DNA of 64,000 nt, taken from assembly GCF_014138045.1 (NCBI RefSeq), contig NZ_JACGXA010000001.1, positions 3,927,345 to 3,991,344 of the forward strand, given 5' to 3'. The position numbers and the translations under genes were made by a program. Source of the stretch: Nocardioides ginsengisegetis (GTDB taxonomy: Bacteria; Actinomycetota; Actinomycetes; Propionibacteriales; Nocardioidaceae). Of this stretch, positions 1 through 8,705 are shown piece after piece (the stretch's first letter is position 1; each line of letters starts with the position of its first letter). Under the pieces are notes generated by a model that was not told where the DNA came from, made no database searches, and was given only the letters and a program-made list of their open reading frames with translations.

Positions 1-67
1 ACACGGCCACGCTCATCACGTTGGCCACCATCTCCGCGAGAATCTCGGTCACCTGTTCGCGGGCCAT
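1..67 (-). CDS. N-terminus of a small protein, possibly acyl carrier protein (partial)
   Basis: Only the first 22 residues lie in the window, starting MAREQVTEILAEM and running off the left edge. The amphipathic opening resembles the first helix of acyl carrier proteins, but the Ser-containing phosphopantetheine site is outside the window, so this is a guess. The start is supported by a TAGGTT box six bases upstream of the ATG, the leaderless promoter pattern seen throughout this window. Confidence 0.35.
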   Translation of the reverse strand, partial: MAREQVTEILAEMVANVMSVAV

Positions 68-108
68 GCAGCGAACCTAGCCGTTACCGACAGGTACCCG
101 GAATCACC

Positions 109-1170
109 TCAGAGCAGCGCGCGCGTGCGCGCCGGCTCGGGGCGTACGGCGGCGGCCTCCTCGGCACGCCGGGCGCGGGAGCCGCGGGGGCCGGTGATGG
201 CCAGGTCGAGGCGGATGACCACGAAGCCGATCAGCAGACCCACGACCAGGCCGTAGAGCACGGACAGGCCGCACTCGAGGTAGGAGATCGCGGGGTTGAG
301 CAGGGCCTGGGCGACCGGGGCGGTGGCGGCGGCACCGAACGCGCACACCCACCAGCCCTGGCGGCGACGGGCCCGCATGTGGCAGCCCCAGGCGAGGGCG
401 GGCACCCCGAGCATCGCCTCGATCGGCCGGGGGAAGGCGCCGAGGTGGTCGCGGCTCCAGTGCACGCCCGCGAGGAGGTGGTCCACGAGTCCCGGCGGGC
501 CGTAGCGCCGGATCAGCTCCGCGTAGGCGAGCGTGAACGCCAGCACCAGCGACCCGAGCAGCACCGCGAGCATGCCGCGCCGGCCCAGGCCGTGGAGGCC
601 GGCACCGAGCCGGAAGACCACGGCGAAGGCGCCGAGCAGGGACAGGCCGAGGGTGGCGTACTCGAACCGGACCAGGGTGATGACGGGTTCGAAGCCGACC
701 GTGGCGAGCGCGCCGATGGAGGCCACCAGCGTGGCGACGAACGCCTCGCGGCACGCGTTCACGAAGCGCACCGCGGGGACCGTCGCGGTGACGCCCAGGA
801 CTGCGGACACCACGCACGTCATCACCGCGGCGCCGGTGCGCAGCACCCGCTCGTCGGAGACCAGGACCGCGACGCCCATCGCCAGGGCGAGGGCGCTGAA
901 GATGACCGGGCGGCCACCGGTGCGCGCGGCGAGCCCCCACGTGTAGGCGGTGGCGACGGCCACCGCTCCGGCACCGCCGAGCCACTCCGGCCCGACCGGG
1001 ACCATCGCGGTCACGAGCGCGGCCAGCCCGGCCGCCACGACGGCGGCCCACACCAGGAAGGGGAAGCGCGACCGGCGGATCGCGAGGACCCCGCCGGAGA
1101 GGCGCGCACGCAGGCGTTCGGACCGCGACGGCGGGCGGATCGCTCTGCGGCGCGGAACGTGCGTGGACAC
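109..1170 (-). CDS. Polytopic membrane protein of unknown function
   Basis: This 353-residue protein begins with about 35 basic residues and then has roughly nine to ten hydrophobic segments from about residue 38 to 325, ending in an Arg/Glu-rich cytoplasmic tail. I recognise no family motif. It could be a PrsW-like or other actinobacterial integral membrane protein, but no catalytic residues are visible. It starts at GTG 1170, only 11 bases after the stop of the amidase gene upstream on the same strand, so the two are probably co-transcribed. Function is unassigned. Confidence 0.8.
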   Translation of the reverse strand: MSTHVPRRRAIRPPSRSERLRARLSGGVLAIRRSRFPFLVWAAVVAAGLAALVTAMVPVGPEWLGGAGAVAVATAYTWGLAARTGGRPVIFSALALAMGVAVLVSDERVLRTGAAVMTCVVSAVLGVTATVPAVRFVNACREAFVATLVASIGALATVGFEPVITLVRFEYATLGLSLLGAFAVVFRLGAGLHGLGRRGMLAVLLGSLVLAFTLAYAELIRRYGPPGLVDHLLAGVHWSRDHLGAFPRPIEAMLGVPALAWGCHMRARRRQGWWVCAFGAAATAPVAQALLNPAISYLECGLSVLYGLVVGLLIGFVVIRLDLAITGPRGSRARRAEEAAAVRPEPARTRALL

Positions 1171-1181
1171 GACGGAAGAGG

Positions 1182-1946
1182 TTACAGACGCCGGTTGGCG
1201 AGCGAGGGGTTGGTACGCCGTGCCTCGTCCAGCACCGCGCGCTCCAACGTGACCGACAGGGCCTGGTCGTCGTCACCGGCCTCGGCGAGCACGTCGCCGA
1301 GCGGGTCGACGACGAGCGAGTGCCCGCTGTAGCGCGGGCCCGGCTGGCCGGCCGCCGCCACGAAGACGGTGTTCTCGATCGCGCGGGCGCGCAGGAGGGT
1401 GCGCCAGTGCTCGACCTTGCGCGGGCCGGCCACCCAGGCGGCGGGAACCACCAGCACCTCGGCGCCCCGGTCGACGAGGGCGCGGGCCAGCTCGGGGAAG
1501 CGGAGGTCGTAGCAGGTCATCAGGCCGACCCTCCAGCCCTGCACGTCGACGACCGTCGGCTCCAGCGGGCCGGCGGTCAGCCGGTCGGACTCGCGGTAGC
1601 CGAAGGAGTCGTAGAGGTGGATCTTGCGGTAGGCCGCCTCGGCCCCGCCGCGCACGACCAGCGTGTTGAAGGGGCGGCCCGGGTCGGCGCCCGGCTCGAA
1701 CATGCCGGCGACGATCGTCGTACGGCGCTCGGCCGCGAGGCGCGCGACCTCGGTGGCGAAAGGGCCGTCGAGCGGCTCGGCGTGGGCGCTGACGTCGGAC
1801 CCGGCCTCGCCGAAGTCGCGGGCGAACGCCTCGGGGAAGACCACCAGGTCGGCATCGGTGGGGGTGAGCTCGGCGAGCAGCCGGCGGTTGGCCTCCGGCT
1901 CGAGGGCGGACGCCTGCTGGACGAGGGCGACGCGCAGCTGGTCCAT
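1182..1946 (-). CDS. Carbon-nitrogen hydrolase (nitrilase superfamily, omega-amidase/Nit-like)
   Basis: This 254-residue cytosolic amidohydrolase has the family's Glu-Lys-Cys triad: Glu39 in VVFPEAF, Lys108 in YRKIHLYD and Cys145 in MTCYDLRFPE. The YDLRFPE string and the length match Nit/omega-amidase branches, which hydrolyse alpha-ketoglutaramate or deaminated glutathione. The exact substrate cannot be read from sequence. The ATG at 1946 is chosen because a CAGGCT -10-like box lies seven bases before it. It is divergent from the MobA-like gene, and the two promoters share about 28 bases. The membrane protein at 109-1170 follows 11 bases after its stop. Confidence 0.9.
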   Translation of the reverse strand: MDQLRVALVQQASALEPEANRRLLAELTPTDADLVVFPEAFARDFGEAGSDVSAHAEPLDGPFATEVARLAAERRTTIVAGMFEPGADPGRPFNTLVVRGGAEAAYRKIHLYDSFGYRESDRLTAGPLEPTVVDVQGWRVGLMTCYDLRFPELARALVDRGAEVLVVPAAWVAGPRKVEHWRTLLRARAIENTVFVAAAGQPGPRYSGHSLVVDPLGDVLAEAGDDDQALSVTLERAVLDEARRTNPSLANRRL

Positions 1947-1973
1947 GGTCCCCAGCCTGTCAGACTGACGGTC

Positions 1974-2555
1974 GTGGATCTCCCTCCCGGCACCACCGGA
2001 TTCTGCGCGGTCGTGCTGGCCGGCGGCACCGCCGTCCGCCTCGGCGGCGCGGACAAGGCCTCGGTCGAGTACGCCGGCCGCACCCTGCTCGAGCACGCGC
2101 TGGACGCCCTGGTCGACGCCTCCGAGGTCGTCGTGGTCGGCGACCCGGTGCCGACCACGCGGCCCGTCACGTTCACGCGCGAGAGCCCACGCTTCGGCGG
2201 ACCCGTGGCCGCGCTGCTCACCGGACGGGACGCGCTCCTCCGCGCGCCGCGCACGGTGGGCGTGCTGGCGGTGGACATGCCGCGCGTGACCGCCCTGACC
2301 TTCCGACGGCTGCACGAGGCCGCGGAGGGGCACGACGGCGCCTTCCTCACCGGGGCCGACGGACGGCGCCAGCTCGCGGGCGTGCTGCGCGCGGACCGCC
2401 TCGACGAGGTGCGGCCCGACCACGAGAGCCAGCACGGCATGGCCTTCCACCGGCTCCTCGCCGGTCTGGACCTCGCGACGATCGCGCCGGAGGGCGACGA
2501 GGGCGTGGACGTCGACACGTGGGCCGACCTGCGCGACCTGGCCTCCGATCGCTGA
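1974..2555 (+). CDS. MobA-like NTP transferase (putative molybdenum cofactor guanylyltransferase)
   Basis: This 193-residue protein has the nucleotidyltransferase signature LAGGTAVRLGGADKA at residues 15-29, with the nucleotide-contacting Lys28, and the metal-binding motif VDMPRV near residue 100. In MobA this fold transfers GMP to molybdopterin; related proteins use other NTPs, so the substrate is uncertain. The GTG at 1974 is preceded by CAGACT seven bases upstream. The DUF6457 gene starts 63 bases downstream on the same strand, a pairing known in actinobacteria where DUF6457 is found beside or fused to MobA-like domains. Confidence 0.8.
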   Translation: MDLPPGTTGFCAVVLAGGTAVRLGGADKASVEYAGRTLLEHALDALVDASEVVVVGDPVPTTRPVTFTRESPRFGGPVAALLTGRDALLRAPRTVGVLAVDMPRVTALTFRRLHEAAEGHDGAFLTGADGRRQLAGVLRADRLDEVRPDHESQHGMAFHRLLAGLDLATIAPEGDEGVDVDTWADLRDLASDR

Positions 2556-2618
2556 TTGCCCCGCGATCGCGGCGGTTGGGGGTTGCGGGCGAGGCCGCCG
2601 CGCGCAAGCCTGAGCCCT

Positions 2619-2996
2619 GTGAACCTGCACGACTGGATCGATGAGCTGTGCGACGCGCTCGACCTCGAGGCCGAGATCGACGAGGGCCTCGTGCTGGACC
2701 TGGCCCGCACCGTGGCCCACCAGGTGGAGCGGCCCGCCGCACCCGTGACGACCTTCCTGCTCGGCTATGCCGCCGGGGTGCGCGGGGCCGACCCCGACGG
2801 GGTCGAACGCCTCGCGGCCCGCGCCCAGGCGCTCGCCGAGGGCTGGGACCGGCCGGCGGACGCCCCGGACCCCGACGACATCGACGACCCGGTCCCCGAC
2901 GACAGCGTCGTGGACCACACGGCCGACCTGGCCGACGTGGACGACGAGGACGAGAACGACGACGAGGACCTGCTGGACTCCGACGAGGAGGAGTGA
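2619..2996 (+). CDS. DUF6457 family protein with acidic tail
   Basis: This 125-residue protein has a compact helical N-terminal domain (about residues 1-85, starting VNLHDWIDELCDALDL) typical of DUF6457. It is followed by an extremely acidic, Asp/Glu-dominated tail from about residue 86 to the end. DUF6457 has no established biochemical role, but it co-occurs with MobA-like transferases, as here, so a role in molybdenum cofactor handling is inferred. The GTG start at 2619 is the first start that gives the intact domain. Confidence 0.75.
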   Translation: MNLHDWIDELCDALDLEAEIDEGLVLDLARTVAHQVERPAAPVTTFLLGYAAGVRGADPDGVERLAARAQALAEGWDRPADAPDPDDIDDPVPDDSVVDHTADLADVDDEDENDDEDLLDSDEEE

Positions 2997-3020
2997 GGAC
3001 TGCCGCCTAGGGTGGCTGGC

Positions 3021-3998
3021 ATGCGCGCCGTCATCGCCACCGAGCCCGGTGGCCCCGAGGTCCTGACCGTCGCCGAGCTCCCCGACCCCGAGGCGGGTCC
3101 CGGGGAGGTCGTGCTCGACGTGGCCGCCGCCGGCCTCAACCGGGCCGACCTCCTGCAGCGGATGGGCTTCTATCCCCCGCCGCCAGGCGCGTCCGACGTG
3201 ATGGGCATGGAGTGCAGCGGCACCGTCGCCGCGGTCGGTCCCGACGTCGAGGGCTGGTCCGTCGGCGACCGCGCGTGCGCCCTGCTGGCCGGGGGCGGGT
3301 ACGCCACGAAGGTCGCCGTACCTGCCGGGCAGCTGATGCCGATCCCGGACGGGGTCGACCTGGTGACCGCGGCCGCACTGCCCGAGGTGGCGTGCACCGT
3401 GTGGTCCAACGTGTTCATGGTCGCGGGGCTGCAGCCCGGGGAGGCCTTCCTCGTGCACGGCGGCGCGGGCGGCATCGGCACGATGGCGATCCAGCTCGCC
3501 TCCGAGCTCGGGGCCAAGGTGTTCACCACCGGAGGCACCGCCGAGAAGCTCGCCGCGTGCGCGGCGCTCGGTGCCGACGTGACGATCAACTACCGCGACG
3601 AGGACTTCGTCGAGGTGATCCGTGAGGTGACCGACGGCCGCGGCGTGGACGTCATCCTGGACAACATGGGCGCGAAGTACCTCGGCCGCAATGTCGACAC
3701 CCTCGCCACCGAGGGCCGCCTGGTCATCATCGGGATGCAGGGCGGCACGAGGGCCGAGCTCGACATCAACGCCCTGCTGCGCAAGCGCGGTGCGATCATC
3801 GCGACCACCCTGCGGTCGCGCCCGACGGCGGAGAAGTCCGCCATCTGCGCCTCCGTGGTCGAGCACGTGTGGCCGCTGGTCGCCGAGGGGCTCGTGCAGC
3901 CGATCGTGCACGGCACGATGCCGCTCGCGGAGGCGCGCGCCGCCCACGCGCTGATGGAGTCCGGCGACCACATGGGGAAGATCCTGCTCACGACGTGA
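3021..3998 (+). CDS. NAD(P)H-quinone oxidoreductase, PIG3-like zinc-independent MDR family
   Basis: This 325-residue protein belongs to the medium-chain dehydrogenase/reductase superfamily. The N-terminal GroES-like fold carries FYPPPPGASDVMGMECSG, a string characteristic of PIG3-type quinone oxidoreductases. The Rossmann half has the nucleotide loop HGGAGGIGTMA around residue 150. Catalytic-zinc cysteines are absent, as expected for the quinone reductase branch. It should reduce quinones with NADPH in the cytosol. The ATG at 3021 is preferred over GTG 3012 because TAGGGT lies exactly seven bases upstream. Confidence 0.88.
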   Translation: MRAVIATEPGGPEVLTVAELPDPEAGPGEVVLDVAAAGLNRADLLQRMGFYPPPPGASDVMGMECSGTVAAVGPDVEGWSVGDRACALLAGGGYATKVAVPAGQLMPIPDGVDLVTAAALPEVACTVWSNVFMVAGLQPGEAFLVHGGAGGIGTMAIQLASELGAKVFTTGGTAEKLAACAALGADVTINYRDEDFVEVIREVTDGRGVDVILDNMGAKYLGRNVDTLATEGRLVIIGMQGGTRAELDINALLRKRGAIIATTLRSRPTAEKSAICASVVEHVWPLVAEGLVQPIVHGTMPLAEARAAHALMESGDHMGKILLTT

Positions 3999-4024
3999 GC
4001 ACCCGGCCTCCTAGGGTGGGTGGC

Positions 4025-4546
4025 ATGACGGAACAGCCCGAAGAGCAGCAGGTCGTCCTCATCGGTCCGGACGACGACGAGGAGCGCGCGATCACCGACC
4101 TCGTCGAGCAGCCCGCCAAGGTGATGCGGATCGGCAGCATGATCCGCCAGCTGCTCGAGGAGGTGAAGTCCGCGCCCCTGGACGAGGCCAGCCGGATCCG
4201 GCTCAAGGAGATCCACCGCTCCTCGATCAAGGAGCTCGAGGCGGGGCTCGCCCCGGAGCTCGTCGAGGAGCTCGAGCGGCTGACGCTGCCCTTCACCGAC
4301 GACGAGGTCCCCTCCGACGGCGAGCTGCGCATCGCGCAGGCCCAGCTGGTGGGCTGGCTCGAGGGGCTCTTCCACGGCATCCAGACCGCGATCTACGCGC
4401 AGCAGATGGCCTCGCGGGCGCAGTTCGAGCAGATCCGCCGTGCCCTGCCCCCGGGCGGGATGACGCCGCCGCAGGCGCACCCGGGCCCCGACGCCGGTGA
4501 TCACGCCGCGCCGCAGCCGGGCGACTCCGGAGGGATGTACCTCTAG
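4025..4546 (+). CDS. bpa: Bacterial proteasome activator Bpa/PafE
   Basis: This 173-residue protein is a predominantly helical homologue of Bpa (PafE, Rv3780). The core around residues 27-140 includes EQPAKVMRIGSMIRQLLEEV, near-invariant in the family. Bpa forms a dodecameric ring that docks on the 20S proteasome and opens its gate without ATP. Docking uses a short C-terminal motif, GQYL in mycobacteria; here the last four residues are GMYL after a flexible Pro/Gly/Asp-rich linker, so the Tyr-Leu end is kept and Gln is replaced by Met. The start is supported by TAGGGT seven bases before the ATG. Confidence 0.9.
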   Translation: MTEQPEEQQVVLIGPDDDEERAITDLVEQPAKVMRIGSMIRQLLEEVKSAPLDEASRIRLKEIHRSSIKELEAGLAPELVEELERLTLPFTDDEVPSDGELRIAQAQLVGWLEGLFHGIQTAIYAQQMASRAQFEQIRRALPPGGMTPPQAHPGPDAGDHAAPQPGDSGGMYL

Positions 4547-4551
4547 GCCTG

Positions 4552-5178
4552 CTACCGCGAGCCGACGCGGCGTACGACGAGGAGGCCGAGCAGGCCGACC
4601 AGCACCAGCGCGAGGCCCGGGGCCGCCAGGCGGGGCAGCGTCTGCGGCTCGGCGTGCGCGACGCGGGTGAAGGTCGCGGTCTTCGGCTCCGGCGGAGTCG
4701 GCGCGTGGCCGTCTCCGAGCAGCCGCTCCACCTGCTTGACGAGCTGGTCGCCGGCGCGGGCGGTGCCGTCGGCGCGGGCGATGGAGAGGTCCGACCCGTC
4801 GGCCTGGGCGAAGAAGACGTAGCTACGGCCGTTGGTGAGCTCGACGCCGGTGCAGCTGCGCGCCTTGGCCGAGGTCGTCACCAGCACGTCGGCGGTCTGC
4901 ACCTCGCCCTTGTAGACCCGGTCGACGCGCACGTCGTAGGTGATCGTCCGGTCGTCGCGGGTCACGCCGGCGACGTCACCGGTGAAGACGTCGCTGACGT
5001 TCATCGTGTGGTCCTGGGTGGTGCCGCTGCCGGACGCTGCGGGGCACGCCGAGGCCGGCCCCTGACCGAGCACGACGACGCTGCACCCGGCGATCAGCAG
5101 GGTGGCGAAGAGGCGGCGGGCCGCTCTCGGGAGGGACGCGGAGACGGTGTCGAGCACCCGGACATCGAAACAGATCAC
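4552..5178 (-). CDS. Secreted, C-terminally anchored protein, TIMP/netrin-like (hypothetical)
   Basis: This 208-residue protein has a signal peptide ending near GPASA before CPAASG, so the mature chain would begin with Cys. A second Cys lies in ARSCTGVEL, and a hydrophobic segment plus Arg-rich end (about residues 183-208) looks like a membrane anchor. A new N-terminal Cys on a beta-rich domain recalls TIMP/NTR-type folds, but this is only a resemblance. The GTG start at 5178 overlaps the TGA of the upstream HAD gene as GTGA, and this coupling decides the start. It is the last gene of the serS operon and converges on bpa. Confidence 0.75.
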   Translation of the reverse strand: MICFDVRVLDTVSASLPRAARRLFATLLIAGCSVVVLGQGPASACPAASGSGTTQDHTMNVSDVFTGDVAGVTRDDRTITYDVRVDRVYKGEVQTADVLVTTSAKARSCTGVELTNGRSYVFFAQADGSDLSIARADGTARAGDQLVKQVERLLGDGHAPTPPEPKTATFTRVAHAEPQTLPRLAAPGLALVLVGLLGLLVVRRVGSR

Positions 5179-5969
5179 AGGTCGAAGACACCAGCCAGCA
5201 CCCGCGCCACCCCGTCGTCGTCGTGGCCCGGCGCGACGTGGTCGGCGAGCTCGGTGACGGTGTGGTGGGCGTCGGCCATGGCGTAGGACGTGCCGGCCCA
5301 GTCGAGCATCGGCAGGTCGTTGGGCATGTCCCCGAAGGCGATCACGTCGGCGGCGTCGACGCCCAGGTCGGCGCACAGCAGGGCGAGCGTCGAGGCCTTG
5401 GTGACCCCCGCCGCGCTCATTTCCAGCAGCGCCGTCGTCGAGGACCAGGTGATCGTCACGCGGCCCTGGACGACGGCCTCGGCGGCGTCCCAGAACTCCT
5501 GCGGGGCGAGGTCCTCGTGGCGGGCCAGCAGCTTGAGGGCCGGCTCGTCGAAGATCTCCTCCACCGCCCCGCGCCGGCTGCCCTCGGGCACCACGTGCCG
5601 CTCGAGGAAGTCCGGCTCGAGGCCGATCCCGGCCAGGGTCTCCACCGCGAACCGCGATCCCGGCACGGCCTCCCGGACCAGCCGGCACACCTCGAGCCCC
5701 ACCTCGGGCTCGATCGGGCGCATCAGGTGAACCGAGGACCGTGCGACGTCCCAGACCAGCCCGCCGTTGGAGACGACCGCGAGCCCGTGCCCCCCGACGT
5801 AGGGGAAGACGTCGTCGGCCCAGCGGAGCGGGCGGCCGGTGACGAAGACCACGGGTACGCCGCGGCGCTCGAGCTCCTCCAGCACCCCGCGCGTGTAGTC
5901 CGACACCGTGCCGTCGGAGCGGACGAGGGTGCCGTCGAGGTCGGTCGCGACCAGCCGGGGCAGGCTCAC
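5175..5969 (-). CDS. HAD-IIB (Cof-type) family phosphatase
   Basis: This 264-residue protein has HAD motif I DLDGTL at residues 10-15, motif II FVTGRP near 42-47, a motif III Lys in the cap-to-core transition (AAGVTKAST), and motif IV GDMPNDLPML near 210. These define a Mg-dependent sugar-phosphate or nucleotide phosphatase of the Cof branch; the substrate is not predictable. The GTG start overlaps the upstream GNAT stop as GTGA, and its own stop overlaps the next gene in the same way, so it is translationally coupled on both sides. A second, distinct HAD lies two genes upstream. Confidence 0.87.
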   Translation of the reverse strand: MSLPRLVATDLDGTLVRSDGTVSDYTRGVLEELERRGVPVVFVTGRPLRWADDVFPYVGGHGLAVVSNGGLVWDVARSSVHLMRPIEPEVGLEVCRLVREAVPGSRFAVETLAGIGLEPDFLERHVVPEGSRRGAVEEIFDEPALKLLARHEDLAPQEFWDAAEAVVQGRVTITWSSTTALLEMSAAGVTKASTLALLCADLGVDAADVIAFGDMPNDLPMLDWAGTSYAMADAHHTVTELADHVAPGHDDDGVARVLAGVFDL

Positions 5970-6457
5970 CGGGGCAGCGGCCGGGCCATCACGAGCTGGC
6001 CGTCCTCGTCGCTGCCGCGCAGCTCGGTGAAGCCGCACTTGGCGAGCACCCGGATGCTGGGCCTGTTGCCGGGCAGCACGCTGGCCCGGATCCTCACGCC
6101 CGCGGCGTCGGCCTCGGCCAGCAGGGCCCGGAGCGCCTCGGTGGCGAAGCCCCAGCCGCGCGCCTCCTCGACCAGGCCGTAGCCGACCTCGGTCTCGGGC
6201 ACCCCGCCTCCGGGTCCGGCCGGGTCGGGCGGGCCGAAGAAGCCGATCGAGCCGAGCACCGTCGCGCCGCGGACGATGCTGCGCGGCCCCCACGGGTCGC
6301 CCTCGTGGAACATCGTGGCGGCGTCGCGGTCGTCCTCGCGGGGGAAGTCGCGGTGCCAGCCCTCGCGGCGGCGCCCGGCGACCAGGTCGGCCACCTCGGC
6401 GGCGGTCCACAGCGGCAGGGTGAGGCGTTCGGTGGTGACGACGGCGGGCAGGCTCAT
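5966..6457 (-). CDS. GNAT family N-acetyltransferase (RimJ/RimL-like)
   Basis: This 163-residue protein follows the RimJ/RimL type pattern: the beta1 start TTERLTLPLW, the acetyl-CoA pyrophosphate loop around EVGYGLVEEARGWGFATEAL (residues about 98-117) and the NRPSIRVLAKCGF helix. This fold moves an acetyl group to an N-terminal or small-molecule amine; the acceptor is unknown. The ATG at 6457 overlaps the TGA of the HAD gene before it, and its TGA overlaps the GTG of the next HAD gene. Confidence 0.87.
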   Translation of the reverse strand: MSLPAVVTTERLTLPLWTAAEVADLVAGRRREGWHRDFPREDDRDAATMFHEGDPWGPRSIVRGATVLGSIGFFGPPDPAGPGGGVPETEVGYGLVEEARGWGFATEALRALLAEADAAGVRIRASVLPGNRPSIRVLAKCGFTELRGSDEDGQLVMARPLPR

Positions 6458-7305
6458 GCAGGCGTCCCGGGGCCGGTGCCGTTGGGGAACCACTGCGCGA
6501 GCTCGACGGCCACGCCGTCGTCGTACACGGAGGCGGTGACGGCGTCGGCCGCCTCGTGGACGGCCTCGACGGACTGGCCCATCGCGACGCCGCGGTGCGC
6601 CCACTGGAGCATCTCGATGTCGTTGCGGCCATCACCGATCGCGAGGGTGTCGGTGGCGGCGATGCCGAGCTCGTCGGCGACGTACTGCAGGCCGGAGGCC
6701 TTGGAGACCCCCACGGGGGCCAGGTCGAGCCAGGCCGTCCAGCCCACGACGTAGTTGGTGCCGTGCAGGCCGAGCTTGCGGCCGAGCTCGACGAAGTCGT
6801 CGGCCGTCGCGTTGGGGTCGCGGATGATCACGCGGCTGACCGGGCCGGACACGATGTCGTCGACCGTGGTCACCTTCATCTCTCCGGAGAGCTCGCCGTC
6901 GGGGAAGTGCCGGTTGACGCGGTAGCCGACGCCGCGCTCCTCGACCGCGACCAGTGCGTCGGGGTGGTGCCGGAGCACCGCCTCGACCGCGGCACGAGCG
7001 TCGAAGGTCTCCTCGTGGACCACCTCGAGCGGCGGGTAGCGGAAGACGACCGCGCCGTTGCTGGCCACGATCCAGAGCCGCTCGGACTCCTCGTCGTGCA
7101 GGCCCAGCAGGTCGGCGATGCGGGTCATGCCGTGCGCCGAGCGGCCGCTGGCGAGGACCACCTGGGTGCCCGCGTCGAGCGCGCGGCGCACGGCGTCGCG
7201 GACGGCCGGCGCGATCTCCTCGTGGGTGGTGCCGGAGCCCTCCACCCACTTCAGCAGGGTGCCGTCGATGTCCAGCGCGACGAGCAGCGGCCGCCAGCTC
7301 GTCAC
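6454..7305 (-). CDS. HAD-IIB (Cof-type) family phosphatase
   Basis: This 283-residue protein has HAD motif I DIDGTLL at residues 11-17, motif II LASGRS near 50, a Lys in PVGVSKASG and motif [13 protein letters not shown] near 232-242. It is only distantly similar to the HAD protein two genes downstream. It is probably a Mg-dependent phosphatase with an unknown phosphorylated metabolite as substrate. The GTG at 7305 overlaps the serS stop as GTGA, so its translation is coupled to seryl-tRNA synthetase. A metabolite-repair role beside serS is possible but speculative. Confidence 0.88.
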   Translation of the reverse strand: MTSWRPLLVALDIDGTLLKWVEGSGTTHEEIAPAVRDAVRRALDAGTQVVLASGRSAHGMTRIADLLGLHDEESERLWIVASNGAVVFRYPPLEVVHEETFDARAAVEAVLRHHPDALVAVEERGVGYRVNRHFPDGELSGEMKVTTVDDIVSGPVSRVIIRDPNATADDFVELGRKLGLHGTNYVVGWTAWLDLAPVGVSKASGLQYVADELGIAATDTLAIGDGRNDIEMLQWAHRGVAMGQSVEAVHEAADAVTASVYDDGVAVELAQWFPNGTGPGTPA

Positions 7306-8570
7306 GGGGCGATCGGCTTCAGGAACTCGCGCCCCTGCAGCCAGGGCTGCAGCGCCTTCGGCACCCGCACCGAGCCGTCGGCCTGCTGGTGGGTCTCCAG
7401 GATCGCCACGATCGTGCGGGTCATCGCGCAGAGCGTGCCGTTGAGCGTGGCGACCGGCTTCACCTCGCCCGCGTGGCGGGCACGGGTGTCGAGGCGGCGG
7501 GTCTGGAACTCGGTGCAGTTGGACGTCGAGGTGAGCTCGCGGTACTTGCCCTGGGTGGGGATCCACGCCTCGCAGTCGAACTTGCGCTGCGCCGAGAGGC
7601 CCAGGTCGCCGGCGGCCACGTCGATGACGCGGTAGGCCAGCTCGAGCTTGTCGAGGAACTGCTTCTCCCAGCCCAGGAGCCGCTGGTGCTCGGCCTCGGC
7701 GTCCTCCGGCGTGGTGTAGACGAACATCTCGACCTTGTCGAACCAGTGCACCCGGATGATGCCCTTGGTGTCCTTGCCGTGCGAGCCGGCCTCCTTGCGG
7801 AAGCACGGGCTGAACGCGGCGTACCGCAGGGGCAGCGAGGCGCCGTCGAGGATCTCGTCGGAGTGGTAGGCCGCCATCGGGACCTCCGAGGTCCCCACGA
7901 GGTACATGTCCTGGCCCTCGATGCGGTAGACGTCGTCGGCGGCCTGGCCGAGGAAGCCGGTGCCGTCCATGGCGCGGGGCTTGACCAGCGACGGGGCGAT
8001 GACCTGGGTGAAGCCGGCCTCGCGGGCCTGCTCCATGGCGAGGTTGATCAGGGCCAGCTCGAGCTCGGCTCCGACGCCGGTGAGGAAGTAGAACCGCGAG
8101 CCCGACACCTTCGCGCCGCGGTCGAGGTCGATGGCACCGAGCATCCGGCCGAGCTCGATGTGGTCGCGCGGCTCGAAGTCGAACTCCCGCGGGGTGCCGA
8201 CGGTCTCGAGCAGGACGAAGTCCTCCTCGCCGCCGGCGGGCGACTCCTCGGCGGCCAGGTTGGGGATGCTCAGCAGGGCGCCCTGCCACTCCGCCTCGGC
8301 GGCGGTCTGGGCGGCCTCGGCGGCCTTCACGTCGGCGGCCAGCGTCTTGGTGCGGCCGAGCAGCTCCTGCTTCTCCTCGCCCTGCGCCTGCGGGATCAGC
8401 TTGCCGAGCTGCTTCTGCTCGGCGCGCTTGGCCTCGAAGTCGGCGATGGCCGTGCGGCGGGCGGCGTCGGCGGCGAGGGCGCGGTCCACGACGTCGGCGG
8501 AGAGCCCGCGCTTGGCCTGGGCTGCGCGCACTCGGTCGGGGTCGTCTCGGAGCACCTTCGGGTCGATCAT
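7302..8570 (-). CDS. serS: Seryl-tRNA synthetase
   Basis: This 422-residue class II aminoacyl-tRNA synthetase charges tRNA-Ser. The N-terminal helical arm (residues about 1-110, rich in Ala, Glu and Lys) contacts the long variable arm of the tRNA. The catalytic core has [10 protein letters not shown], motif 2 [15 protein letters not shown] and motif 3 near [30 protein letters not shown] is a hallmark of bacterial SerRS. Length and all motifs are normal. It heads a five-gene minus-strand operon (serS, HAD, GNAT, HAD, secreted protein) in which every junction is a 4-base overlap. Confidence 0.97.
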   Translation of the reverse strand: MIDPKVLRDDPDRVRAAQAKRGLSADVVDRALAADAARRTAIADFEAKRAEQKQLGKLIPQAQGEEKQELLGRTKTLAADVKAAEAAQTAAEAEWQGALLSIPNLAAEESPAGGEEDFVLLETVGTPREFDFEPRDHIELGRMLGAIDLDRGAKVSGSRFYFLTGVGAELELALINLAMEQAREAGFTQVIAPSLVKPRAMDGTGFLGQAADDVYRIEGQDMYLVGTSEVPMAAYHSDEILDGASLPLRYAAFSPCFRKEAGSHGKDTKGIIRVHWFDKVEMFVYTTPEDAEAEHQRLLGWEKQFLDKLELAYRVIDVAAGDLGLSAQRKFDCEAWIPTQGKYRELTSTSNCTEFQTRRLDTRARHAGEVKPVATLNGTLCAMTRTIVAILETHQQADGSVRVPKALQPWLQGREFLKPIAP

Positions 8571-8705
8571 CTCGGGGTCCCTGCGGCGAGGGGAGCGAAG
8601 CGAGGCTCGTCGTGGGGTGAGGTCATGTGGCAAGGCTAACGGCCCTCCGCGGAGAGGCTCATCCGAGATACGGGTCGGGGGCCCGTCCCCCGGCATACTG
8701 TGCGA
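8571..8705. promoter_or_regulatory. Divergent promoter region between serS and the lipid kinase gene
   Basis: This 135-base gap separates divergent genes. It holds a G/A-rich imperfect hairpin around 8585-8613 built on CGAGGGGAGCGAAGCGAGGC, likely in the 5' leader of serS. A TACTGT box lies four bases before the ATG at 8706. No T-box or other named riboswitch is recognisable. Confidence 0.4.

Noticed and set aside
1182..3971. A 929-codon minus-strand frame joining the amidase with sequence opposite to the quinone reductase
   Set aside because: The amidase begins at ATG 1946. The upstream part is the antisense of mobA-like, DUF6457 and quinone oxidoreductase genes and has no protein-like composition.
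8571..8640. T-box riboswitch before serS
   Set aside because: No AGGGTGGNACCGCG-like antiterminator sequence or specifier loop is recognisable; only a short imperfect hairpin.
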